Assembly (NCBI GenBank): GCA_012513625.1
Contig: JAAZBW010000436.1
Location: forward strand, 1-5,182
DNA: 5,182 nucleotides
Direction of reading: 5' to 3'
DNA from: Actinomycetales bacterium
GTDB taxonomy: Bacteria; Actinomycetota; Actinomycetes; Actinomycetales; Actinomycetaceae
This document shows positions 1 to 5,182 of this stretch, piece by piece. The position numbers and the translations under genes were made by a program. The first letter of the stretch is position 1, and every line of letters begins with the position of its first letter. Under the pieces are notes generated by a model, which saw only the letters and a list, made by a program, of their open reading frames with translations, was not told where the DNA came from and made no database searches.

Positions 1-1362
1 CCCGGCCAGTCCGATGTACCGAAGGGCGAGGTCACGCTCAGCGAGGGGGCAGGGAGTCTCGGTCCGTGGCTTGCCCACCGCGTCTTCGCGGGTTCCGGAC
101 AGGAGATCGCCGCGAAGGTGCGGGCAGCGCTTACCGCTTCCGAGGGCGCAGCCGGTCGCGTGCTCGTGACCGCGAACCCGAACCTCCTCGATTCCGATGT
201 CCACAGCCAACTCCTGCTCTCGGCCCTTGAGCGGCGGGCCACCGAACTCGATTTCCTCGCCAACCGGATCAGGACCGCCGTCAGCGAGATTGACAGCGCC
301 GTTGGCGGCTACCGCTCGCAGGAGGCCGGCACCGGAGCAGGGCAGCCGGGCATCGCAGCCGAGTCCACCGAGGAGGGGGACGGCGCCGCCACGGCGGGCA
401 CCCCCGTGGCGACTGCCGTCGACCTGTTGCGGCTCCTCAGCACCGACGTCACCCTCACGCCCGTGGTGGTCAGTGCGGACGCGTCGCTCCTCGCCATCCT
501 CACCGCCGGAGCGCTCGCGGGCACCGTGTCACTCGATGTGGTGCTCGACGGATTCGAGACGGGCCGCACGGGCGGCCGAGTACTTACAGCGCTCGGAGGG
601 GCGCGGGAGGCGAGCCGGACGGCCGCAGAACGCGCCCTCGAACTCGCGGGCCGGGTGGCGCCTGTTGAGCAGGAACTCGCCCAGCGCATCGCGGCGCTGG
701 AGGCGGCAGAGGCGAGTTGGAGGGACGCCGTGGCAGCCACGGACGTGGAGCCCGTCCAGGTGGCGCAGCTCGCCGCGCGCCGGGAGGCGCTCAGCGCACA
801 GGTGTCCGCCCGCGCCGCCGCCCTCGGCCCGGCGAAGGCGGTGCTCGAAGGTGCCGTCACGCTGCTGGAGGCGGCTCGCGCCGAGTTCGGTGCCGCCGCT
901 GCCACGGACGAGTCCGGATCATCACCGATCGCCCGCGCGGTCGCGCGTGAGGCGCTCCACGATCCCGTTCGTCCCATCACCCACGTGCTGTACGTCCAGC
1001 CCGCCCACTCGGGTGCCGACGTGGTGACGCGTCGCTCCCTCCTTGGTGCATCCGCTCGGGTCAGTTATCTCGGAGCGGCGAACACCGCGTGGGTCTTGTT
1101 CTCCGTGGAGGGCGGCACGCTCTTGGCGGGTGGCTCCACCGACGGCGTTGACCAGTTCACGCACGACCTCACCACCGGCGGGTCCGCCCTGGTTCGGAAT
1201 GTGCCGAACGCTGAGGTGGCCTCGCTCGGCGCCGACCCGTTCGCGGAACACGAAAAGACCCTGCGGACAGGGGTGTTCGTGTTCGCGATCGGCGTGGCAC
1301 TGCTCGGCGTGGCCGCGATGCTGGGCGTGGTCCTCCCCCCGATCCTCGCCCTCTGGCGCTAA
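1..1362 (+). CDS. Unrecognised protein with helical middle and C-terminal membrane anchor (5' end outside window)
   Basis: I do not recognise the family. The frame is open from base 1 to the TAA at 1360-1362, giving 453 visible codons. The only in-frame start codon near the left edge is GTG at 118. It has an AGGAG about 12 bases upstream, which is rather far, and the 39 codons before it have coding-like GC-rich third positions, so I infer the real start lies left of the window. Visible parts: a mixed region with a hydrophobic stretch VLVTANPNLL (about codons 54-63); a Gly/Ala/Glu-rich low-complexity linker (about 102-137); a second hydrophobic segment with LLAILTAGALAG; a long Ala/Glu/Arg-rich helical, probably coiled-coil region (about 197-297); a mixed alpha/beta-looking region; and one strong membrane helix at about codons 424-451, ending in LALWR. 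The shape suggests a tail-anchored or multi-part envelope protein with most of its mass on one side of the membrane. It converges on the lipocalin gene. The coding call is firm; function is unknown. Confidence 0.85.
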   Translation, partial: PGQSDVPKGEVTLSEGAGSLGPWLAHRVFAGSGQEIAAKVRAALTASEGAAGRVLVTANPNLLDSDVHSQLLLSALERRATELDFLANRIRTAVSEIDSAVGGYRSQEAGTGAGQPGIAAESTEEGDGAATAGTPVATAVDLLRLLSTDVTLTPVVVSADASLLAILTAGALAGTVSLDVVLDGFETGRTGGRVLTALGGAREASRTAAERALELAGRVAPVEQELAQRIAALEAAEASWRDAVAATDVEPVQVAQLAARREALSAQVSARAAALGPAKAVLEGAVTLLEAARAEFGAAAATDESGSSPIARAVAREALHDPVRPITHVLYVQPAHSGADVVTRRSLLGASARVSYLGAANTAWVLFSVEGGTLLAGGSTDGVDQFTHDLTTGGSALVRNVPNAEVASLGADPFAEHEKTLRTGVFVFAIGVALLGVAAMLGVVLPPILALWR

Positions 1363-1367
1363 CCCCG

Positions 1368-1391
1368 GGCCAACGGTTCAGGTGGTGGGCC
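1368..1391. terminator. Possible terminator hairpin between convergent genes
   Basis: The 35-bp gap between the stop codons of gene 1 and the lipocalin gene contains an imperfect inverted repeat. GGCCAAC at 1368-1374 pairs with GTGGGCC at 1385-1391 (six of seven pairs) around a 10-base loop. No T-run follows on either strand, so it is weak as a classical intrinsic terminator. It is listed because its position between converging genes fits termination in both directions. Confidence 0.2.
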
Positions 1392-1397
1392 GGACGA

Positions 1398-1910
1398 CTA
1401 TTCGCCGTCCGGGAGCTGCACCACCGTGCCGGACTGGGAGGGGCGGATCCACTTGGTGAGGTCGAAGCCCTGGGCCTCGGCCTCGGCGAGGTACTCACGC
1501 TGCGTGGCGTCATCCACGTGGGCTTCGCGCGAGAGGAGCCACAGGTACTTGTAGTCCGGGGTACCCACGAGGGCGGTCCGGTAGTTGGGGTCGATCTTGA
1601 GGACCCAGTAGTCGGCCTTGGTGAAGGGGATCCAACGCAGGCCCTCCGGCAGGAAGGTGACCTCGAGGCGGCCGTCGTGCTCGTCGTCGGGAATGCCCTG
1701 ACCGATCGCCTGGGTGGGCTCATCATTCGCATCGAGGCAGCGGTTGTCCACCTTCACGGTGCCGTCCTCGTTCAGGGAGTACCCGGCGGTGACGTCCCGG
1801 GCGCCATCATCCTCGTACCTGAGCGGCAAACGCCCGATCTCGAACCACAGTCCGAGGTAGCGCTGCAGGTCCAGGGTGGGGACCGATCGTGCTTCTCGCT
1901 TCTCCGTCAT
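1398..1910 (-). CDS. Blc-type lipocalin family protein
   Basis: A 170-residue protein with the layout of bacterial lipocalins (Blc group), single beta-barrels that bind fatty acids or lysophospholipids and are linked to membrane maintenance under stress. Visible signatures: the first lipocalin motif YLGLWFEIGRLP (residues 18-29, with the conserved G-x-W at 20-22); the middle-strand segment YWVLKIDPNY (101-110); and the Blc-like block YRTALVGTPDYKYLWLLSR (110-128). An acidic helical segment leading to GFDLTKWIR (148-156) follows, as in the family's C-terminus. Escherichia coli Blc has a lipoprotein signal; this protein has none. The N-terminus is short and charged (MTEKREARS) with no lipobox Cys, so a cytoplasmic location is inferred. 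The start at 1910 is chosen because AGGAGG lies five bases upstream. An in-frame ATG at 2054 would add 48 residues with no lipocalin character. The holin-family gene lies upstream on the same strand. Family assignment is strong; ligand is unknown. Confidence 0.93.
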   Translation of the reverse strand: MTEKREARSVPTLDLQRYLGLWFEIGRLPLRYEDDGARDVTAGYSLNEDGTVKVDNRCLDANDEPTQAIGQGIPDDEHDGRLEVTFLPEGLRWIPFTKADYWVLKIDPNYRTALVGTPDYKYLWLLSREAHVDDATQREYLAEAEAQGFDLTKWIRPSQSGTVVQLPDGE

Positions 1911-1915
1911 GGTGT

Positions 1916-1921
1916 CCTCCT
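1916..1921 (-). promoter_or_regulatory. Ribosome binding site of the lipocalin gene
   Basis: On the minus strand AGGAGG is followed by ACACC and then ATG, a full-match Shine-Dalgarno at five-base spacing. It decides the start at 1910 over the longer in-frame ATG at 2054. Confidence 0.85.
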
Positions 1922-1938
1922 GTTGGTGTGGATTTTCC

Positions 1939-1966
1939 ACGTTAGGCGGCAATCGGAGGATCGCAA
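1939..1966 (-). promoter_or_regulatory. Candidate housekeeping-type promoter for the lipocalin gene
   Basis: On the minus strand TTGCGA (1961-1966) is followed after 16 bases by TAACGT (1939-1944). TAACGT fits the actinobacterial TANNNT -10 pattern, and TTGCGA matches TTGACA at four of six positions. Transcription would begin about 20 bases before the AGGAGG/ATG, leaving a short leader. A 13-bp perfect palindrome (GTGGA-TTT-TCCAC on the plus strand, 1928-1940) overlaps the predicted start point and the edge of the -10. This suggests the lipocalin gene can be transcribed independently of the upstream holin-family gene. Promoters cannot be called firmly by eye in high-GC DNA. Confidence 0.35.
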
Positions 1967-2064
1967 CCGGGAGGAGGGGGTGCCAGCCGAGGGTGAAAGG
2001 TGGAGGTGGGCGGGCGGGTTCGTCGAAGGCAGGAACCGGCCCACGCGCCACCACGCCGCGGACG

Positions 2065-2478
2065 CTACCGAATTGGTGGGAGCGTTGCGCGGTTCCCCGA
2101 GTCTGAGGCGAGCGCCTTCTTGAAGAGCAGCATCGGCAGGATGATGGCAGCGAGGAGAACGCTCAGCCAGACGATCAGAGGTGCGAGCACCCATGCGGTG
2201 ACACCGTTGATCTCCAGACCATCGGTGAAGATGTTGGTGAGCAGGAGGCCGACGAACGTGGTCACGAGCGCGATGCCGCCGCGCAGTGCCGGGGCGTACT
2301 GGACGGCCATCTTGAGGACGAACGGGCTGAACAGCACGCCCACCACGGTGAAGAACAGCACGCTCACGATGAATCCGACCGGGCGCACCTCGAACCCAGG
2401 CAGCACGAGCGCCGCAATGAGCAGGCCAATGGCGTTCCCGAGCAGGTGGAGCGCCGTGGAGGCGAGGAATCGCAGCAT
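2065..2478 (-). CDS. Phage holin family protein (YvlD-like, four membrane helices)
   Basis: A 137-residue, very hydrophobic protein with four predicted membrane helices at about residues 4-26, 33-56, 67-85 and 94-119, and a short polar C-terminal tail ending in PPIR. The order and wording (HLLGNAIGLLIAALVLPGFEV, then a second helix with GVLFSPFVLK, then TTFVGLLLTNIFTDGLEI) match the small integral membrane family labelled 'phage holin family' or mycobacterial 4-TMS holin (YvlD-like). Most chromosomal members are not in prophages and have no proven holin activity, so the name describes family rather than function. No endolysin or other phage gene is nearby. The ATG at 2478 is preceded by GAAAGGG seven bases away, an adequate Shine-Dalgarno. 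It is divergent from the HdeD-like gene across 125 bp and upstream of the lipocalin gene on the same strand, with a 154-bp gap. Family call good; a role in membrane stress is inference. Confidence 0.88.
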   Translation of the reverse strand: MLRFLASTALHLLGNAIGLLIAALVLPGFEVRPVGFIVSVLFFTVVGVLFSPFVLKMAVQYAPALRGGIALVTTFVGLLLTNIFTDGLEINGVTAWVLAPLIVWLSVLLAAIILPMLLFKKALASDSGNRATLPPIR

Positions 2479-2549
2479 GTTGTGACCCTTTCCGAAGTGG
2501 GCAAGTCGTCACACCCACGAAAGGACGGTACGCCAATTTTCGACTCCAA

Positions 2550-2572
2550 GATCCACCCGCTGCGGGTGGTTC
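2550..2572. promoter_or_regulatory. Near-perfect palindrome in divergent intergenic region (candidate operator)
   Basis: CCACCCGC at 2553-2560, a central T at 2561 and GCGGGTGG at 2562-2569 form a perfect 8-bp-arm inverted repeat. Beyond one mismatch (2552/2570), GA at 2550-2551 and TC at 2571-2572 extend it to arms of 11 with ten matches. It sits about 70 bp upstream of the holin-family ATG and about 30 bp upstream of the HdeD-like ATG, between two divergent genes, where a dimeric regulator could control both. The single-base centre makes an RNA hairpin or intrinsic terminator less likely, and no T-run follows. I cannot name the regulator family. Confidence 0.5.
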
Positions 2573-2603
2573 GTGACGGTGCCGGGCGTGGAATTCTGTT
2601 GCT

Positions 2604-3179
2604 ATGGAAGACACCCAGACCGCTGCCCGGTCCGTCCGCGACGACTCCGACAGGAACCTCGTAATCCGCCGCACCCCGTGGGACGTGATCTTGGGAGTCC
2701 TCCTCGTCCTCTCCAGCCTGTTCCTGTTCGGCAATGTCCTGTTTGCCACCGCGATCTCGGTGTTCTTGGTGGCATGGACATCGCTGAGCTCGGGAATCGT
2801 GGTGCTGCTCGCCTCTCTGTTCCGAATGAAGAGCGGTAGCTTCTGGTCGGGCGCGCTCGGGGGCGCGGTGCTGATCGTCATCGGCATCTTCATTCTGCGC
2901 AATCCCGTGATCGGCGCGGTGGCCCTCACCCTGATGGTGGGGTCCACGTTCCTCGCTTCGGGCCTGACGCGCGTGGTCGGCGCGGCCCAGGTGAGCGACG
3001 CCCGCTGGCTCCTCGTGTTCTCCGGCATCATCTCTGTGGCTCTGGGCGTGTGGGTCCTGTTCAACATTGCAGCGGCGACCGCCGTGTTGCTGGGTGTCAT
3101 CATCGCGATCCAGATCCTCACCGAGGGCCTGACGATGATCCTGGTGGGTCGCCTGCGGCCCGCGAAGGTGTCGGCCTAG
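2604..3179 (+). CDS. HdeD-like (DUF308) six-helix membrane protein
   Basis: A 191-residue protein with a charged N-terminal tail of about 24 residues and six predicted membrane helices (about 26-43, 47-73, 80-98, 102-124, 134-153 and 156-181). They are arranged as three helix pairs, as in the HdeD/DUF308 family. Typical features are the short loop with N-P after helix 3 (LRNPVIGAVAL, 98-108), the SGLTRVVGA segment closing helix 4 (119-127), and the W-LLVFSGIISVALGVWVLF stretch before the last pair. E. coli HdeD is linked to acid resistance at high cell density; the biochemical activity of the family is not known and actinobacterial members are largely uncharacterised. ATG at 2604 is the only sensible start. 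No clear Shine-Dalgarno precedes it (the nearest purine run, GTGGAA, is about 11 bases off), so a leaderless or weakly initiated mRNA is possible. The gene is divergent from the holin-family gene and shares the palindrome at 2550-2572. Confidence 0.88.
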   Translation: MEDTQTAARSVRDDSDRNLVIRRTPWDVILGVLLVLSSLFLFGNVLFATAISVFLVAWTSLSSGIVVLLASLFRMKSGSFWSGALGGAVLIVIGIFILRNPVIGAVALTLMVGSTFLASGLTRVVGAAQVSDARWLLVFSGIISVALGVWVLFNIAAATAVLLGVIIAIQILTEGLTMILVGRLRPAKVSA

Positions 3180-3229
3180 TTTCGTTGCCGGTCTTACGGC
3201 CTGAAGAGTTACGAGTTCCACCGCCTGAG

Positions 3230-3243
3230 GAGCCACCAGGCTC
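3230..3243. terminator. Possible terminator hairpin after the HdeD-like gene
   Basis: GAGCC at 3230-3234 and GGCTC at 3239-3243 form a perfect five-pair stem with an ACCA tetraloop, about 50 bases after the HdeD-like stop codon. An alternative stem, GCCTG/CAGGC (3223-3241), overlaps it. No T-run follows, so it is a weak candidate, although many actinobacterial terminators also lack T-runs. Confidence 0.25.
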
Positions 3244-3284
3244 ACGGACGGAAGAAGGGCCCCGTCACCGGCCGGATCTGGAAC

Positions 3285-3302
3285 CCCGCATTCCTCTGCG
3301 GG
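3285..3302. terminator. Possible bidirectional terminator hairpin
   Basis: CCCGCA at 3285-3290 pairs perfectly with TGCGGG at 3297-3302 around the six-base loop TTCCTC. It lies midway between the two converging stop codons (about 105 and 113 bases from them), so it could serve both. No T-run follows on either strand. Confidence 0.3.
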
Positions 3303-3414
3303 TAGGAGCACCTGCGGGGGAGTGAGCTGGGAACGCCGATTCCGAGATCATGTTCGGGCCTCTTTCCGGGCGGGTGCTCCCCTTCTTCCGGCTGGTTCCG
3401 GCTTCCGGGCTCGC

Positions 3415-5182
3415 CTAGTAGGGGGGTGGGTCGGGTTCTGATGGAGCGGGTGACGAGTGTGGTGGGGCTAGGGTGCCGCGGTCGGGAGCGTCGTGGTGTG
3501 GAGCGTCTTGGTCGGGGCGGTTGGGTGTTCTGGGACCGGTGGGTGCGCCGTGGTCCGAATCTCTTTCGTTGGGCGGGTCGTCGTGGCCAGCGTCAGCGTT
3601 GGCGGCGTCGTCTCCGGGGTGGTGTGAGCGGGCGTCTGGGATGAATCTTCGCGGTGGGCGTGGGGCGCGGCCGGTGTAGATCACGCCGAGGGGGCTCTTC
3701 CAGAACCGTCTCCCGGCCGTGTCGACGGAGATCAAGCGGCCGGCGCCGAGGGTTTTGGCGCGGTGGCAGCGTCGGCAGAGGAGGGTGAGGTTGGTGAGCG
3801 CTGTCTCGCCGCCGTGGGCCCATTCGTCGAGGTGGTCGGTGTCGCAGTACATGGCGGGTTGGTCGCAGCCGGGGCGGCTGCAGGTCTTGTCGCGGATGGC
3901 GACCGCGATCGCGAGGTGTGTGGGTGGCCGGTATCTGGCCCGGCCGACGTCGAGGGGGCGGCCGTCGAGGGTGTCGGTGACGATGCGGCGCCATGTGCCG
4001 CCGGCGGCGAGGAGGGTGGCGATGCTGGGTGGGATCGGGCCGTAGCCCTCGAGCCAGGCGGCCTCGAGGCGGCCGTCCCGTACCGGGCTCTGCGCGAGGC
4101 CGTTACCTGTGGGGTGTTCGATCGGGTTGCCCGGGGTGGGGGAGTCCTCCCCACCGATTGTGGTGTCGTGTTCCCCGCTGATCGTGGTGTCGTGCTCCCC
4201 GTCGCCCGTGGTGTCGTGTTCGGCGCCCATGATTTCGTCGTGGATGCGTGCCATGGGGGAGGGGTGGCCTTCCCAGTCGGGGAGTGCGCGGGCGAGGACT
4301 TCGAGGGGGACGGTCACGTTGACCGTGGTGGGTGGCACGGCCACGTGTTCGCCCACGGTGATGGTGGTGCCCTCGCGGAGGGCGGTGACGGCGAGGCTGG
4401 TGAGGGTGTCGGCGCGCAGTTCCTGGTGGGTGCGCGCGTCGCCGGCGGATTTCGCGGCCCGGGCGGAGGTCTCTAGGGCGGTGTTGACGCAGGCGGCGTG
4501 GTCGGCGGGCATGAGGACACTGAAGGTGGCCATCCCGTGGGCTGCCTGCCGGAGCCGGGAGACGTATCGGCGGCGGCGGGCGGTGGCGTGGCGTTCGTCG
4601 GCGCCGTCGGGGTCGAGTTCGATGAGGAGGCGGGCGATCGTGGTTTTGATCTCGCGTGGTGTGAGCGCGGGCGCCACGGGGAGGATCTCGTCCTGGACCG
4701 CGAACGCGAGCGGGTCCGGGGCGGTGGTGAGCATTTCGGCGATCACGAATGCCTTCTCCGCCGTGAGGTCGCCGCGTTCGAACACCTCCCCGGTGGGGTA
4801 GAGCCGGCCGAAGACCTGCTGGCCGGCCCGGATCCAGCGGGAGGCCGTGAACGAGGAGATGCCGAGGGCGTTGCCGATCTCCTCGCCGGCCACGTTGAGG
4901 GTGGAGTGCCGGTCGGAGAACTCCAGGCGCAGGTCCTCGGCGAGTTCGGCGGCGTGGCGGACCAGTGCGGCGTCCGCCTGGTTGGCGATCCGGGAGACCG
5001 CCTCCATCAGGGCCATCCGGTCCTCCGGGGAGGGGCGGAAGGCGGGCTCGTCCAGCAGCGGTCCCACATGCGCGAGCGACCTGCTCGCGGTCTCGTACCC
5101 GATCGCGAGGACCCCGCGGACCGCCCCGGAGACCGCCGCCGCCCGCTCCGCCGAAGAGACGGCGCCTGCCTGTCCTGCCGGC
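3415..5182 (-). CDS. DUF222 and HNH endonuclease domain protein (13E12 repeat family; N-terminus probably outside window)
   Basis: Large actinobacterial protein with an N-terminal DUF222 region and a C-terminal HNH nuclease domain. Counting from the GTG at 5067 (550 residues), DUF222-like helical sequence fills about 1-270, including the helix-turn-helix-like GNALGISSFTASRWIRAGQ (65-83). A variable linker with a three-copy GEHDTT repeat follows (282-306). The HNH domain spans about 380-440, with zinc-type Cys pairs C396/C401 and C431/C434 and the catalytic-type D411-H412, N426 and H435, all intact. The last 80 residues are a Pro/Asp/His-rich, probably disordered tail ending in PPPY. The frame stays open from 5067 to the window end, reading a plausible helix (SSAERAAAVSGAVRGVLAIGYE), and the GTG lacks a good Shine-Dalgarno. 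I therefore infer the gene begins beyond 5182. The family is often multicopy in actinobacterial genomes (REP13E12 in Mycobacterium tuberculosis); its biological role is unclear. Nuclease activity is inferred from motifs only. Confidence 0.92.
   Translation of the reverse strand, partial: PAGQAGAVSSAERAAAVSGAVRGVLAIGYETASRSLAHVGPLLDEPAFRPSPEDRMALMEAVSRIANQADAALVRHAAELAEDLRLEFSDRHSTLNVAGEEIGNALGISSFTASRWIRAGQQVFGRLYPTGEVFERGDLTAEKAFVIAEMLTTAPDPLAFAVQDEILPVAPALTPREIKTTIARLLIELDPDGADERHATARRRRYVSRLRQAAHGMATFSVLMPADHAACVNTALETSARAAKSAGDARTHQELRADTLTSLAVTALREGTTITVGEHVAVPPTTVNVTVPLEVLARALPDWEGHPSPMARIHDEIMGAEHDTTGDGEHDTTISGEHDTTIGGEDSPTPGNPIEHPTGNGLAQSPVRDGRLEAAWLEGYGPIPPSIATLLAAGGTWRRIVTDTLDGRPLDVGRARYRPPTHLAIAVAIRDKTCSRPGCDQPAMYCDTDHLDEWAHGGETALTNLTLLCRRCHRAKTLGAGRLISVDTAGRRFWKSPLGVIYTGRAPRPPRRFIPDARSHHPGDDAANADAGHDDPPNERDSDHGAPTGPRTPNRPDQDAPHHDAPDRGTLAPPHSSPAPSEPDPPPY
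4151..4224 (-). repeat. In-frame 24-bp tandem repeat in the HNH protein linker
   Basis: On the plus strand the 14-base core GTGGTGTCGTGTTC recurs at 4160, 4184 (one change) and 4208, exactly 24 bases apart, and degenerate matches continue to about 4151. On the coding strand this reads as three copies of an eight-residue unit G-x-EHDTT-x-x. The period is a multiple of three, so copy-number change would keep the frame. It lies between the DUF222 and HNH domains, a region expected to tolerate length change. Confidence 0.85.

Larger units (their letters stand above)
3180..3414. other. Non-coding convergent intergenic region
   Basis: This 235-bp stretch lies between the stop codons of two converging genes, where no gene promoter is expected. 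I find no convincing small gene, tRNA or riboswitch. It holds two short GC-rich hairpins (3230-3243 and 3285-3302) and, near the right end, several copies of TTCCGG, including TTCCGGCT at 3386-3393 and again at 3396-3403. The reading frame that runs from the HdeD-like gene region into it in another phase is a shadow. Confidence 0.6.

Noticed and set aside
118..120. GTG at 118 as the start of gene 1
   Set aside because: The frame is open with coding-like codon use to base 1 and the purine run before GTG is too far away, so the gene most likely begins outside the window. It remains a fallback.
1911..2054. Longer lipocalin reading frame starting at an ATG at 2054
   Set aside because: The added 48 residues are proline-rich with no lipocalin or signal character, while the ATG at 1910 has a perfect AGGAGG at five-base spacing.
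2065..2478. Prophage lysis cassette suggested by the holin-family gene
   Set aside because: No endolysin, spanin, tail or integrase gene is present nearby, and this family is usually chromosomal without phage context.
1907..3121. Long antisense reading frame of 404 codons across the lipocalin, holin-family and HdeD-like region
   Set aside because: It overlaps three well-supported genes and its translation is compositionally biased with no domain pattern; long shadow frames are expected at this GC content.
3260..3320. Possible tRNA on the minus strand, suggested by a GGGGTTCCAGATCC stretch resembling a T-arm
   Set aside because: The bases around it do not pair as a T-stem, and no acceptor stem, anticodon arm or D-arm can be fitted.
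3030..3325. Small plus-strand gene overlapping the end of the HdeD-like gene (3050-3325)
   Set aside because: It is out of frame with the HdeD-like gene, mostly overlaps it, lacks a ribosome binding site, and encodes a His/Pro/Arg-rich product without domain features.
3763..4801. Long plus-strand frames opposite the HNH gene
   Set aside because: Products are Val/Gly- or Arg/Ser-rich shadows of the HNH gene with no recognisable domain.
5065..5067. GTG at 5067 as the start of the HNH protein
   Set aside because: No good Shine-Dalgarno precedes it, and the frame continues open to 5182 with plausible helical protein sequence.

Overview
The window looks like chromosome of a high-GC actinobacterium. 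Codon third positions are overwhelmingly G or C. Shine-Dalgarno sites are short purine runs, and the gene content (a DUF222/HNH '13E12'-type protein, an HdeD-like membrane protein, a 4-TM 'phage holin family' protein) is common in Actinomycetota. A Micrococcales member is my best guess, but that is inference; no rRNA or marker gene is present.

Layout from left to right. (1) Bases 1-1362, plus strand: the 3' part of a gene for an unrecognised protein with a long helical middle and one C-terminal membrane anchor. Its reading frame is open to the left edge, so its true start lies outside. (2) Bases 1398-1910, minus strand: a complete Blc-type bacterial lipocalin without a signal peptide, converging on gene 1 with only 35 bp between them. 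(3) Bases 2065-2478, minus strand: a small four-helix membrane protein of the 'phage holin family' (YvlD-like), 154 bp upstream of the lipocalin and on the same strand. (4) Bases 2479-2603: a divergent intergenic region with a 23-bp near-perfect palindrome, the best regulatory candidate here. (5) Bases 2604-3179, plus strand: a six-helix HdeD/DUF308 membrane protein. (6) Bases 3180-3414: a convergent non-coding stretch with two small hairpins and a repeated TTCCGG word. (7) Bases 3415-5182, minus strand: a large DUF222 plus HNH nuclease protein with an in-frame 24-bp tandem repeat in its linker. Its frame is open to the right edge, so its N-terminus is probably outside the window.

The three central genes (lipocalin, holin-family protein, HdeD-like protein) are all small envelope or lipid-associated proteins arranged around one shared control region. 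A joint role in membrane or acid stress is plausible but unproven. The flanking genes show no obvious functional tie to them. I see no tRNA, rRNA, CRISPR array, insertion sequence or origin. Nothing here is clearly an undescribed system; the unrecognised membrane-anchored protein and the divergent palindrome are the points most worth following.
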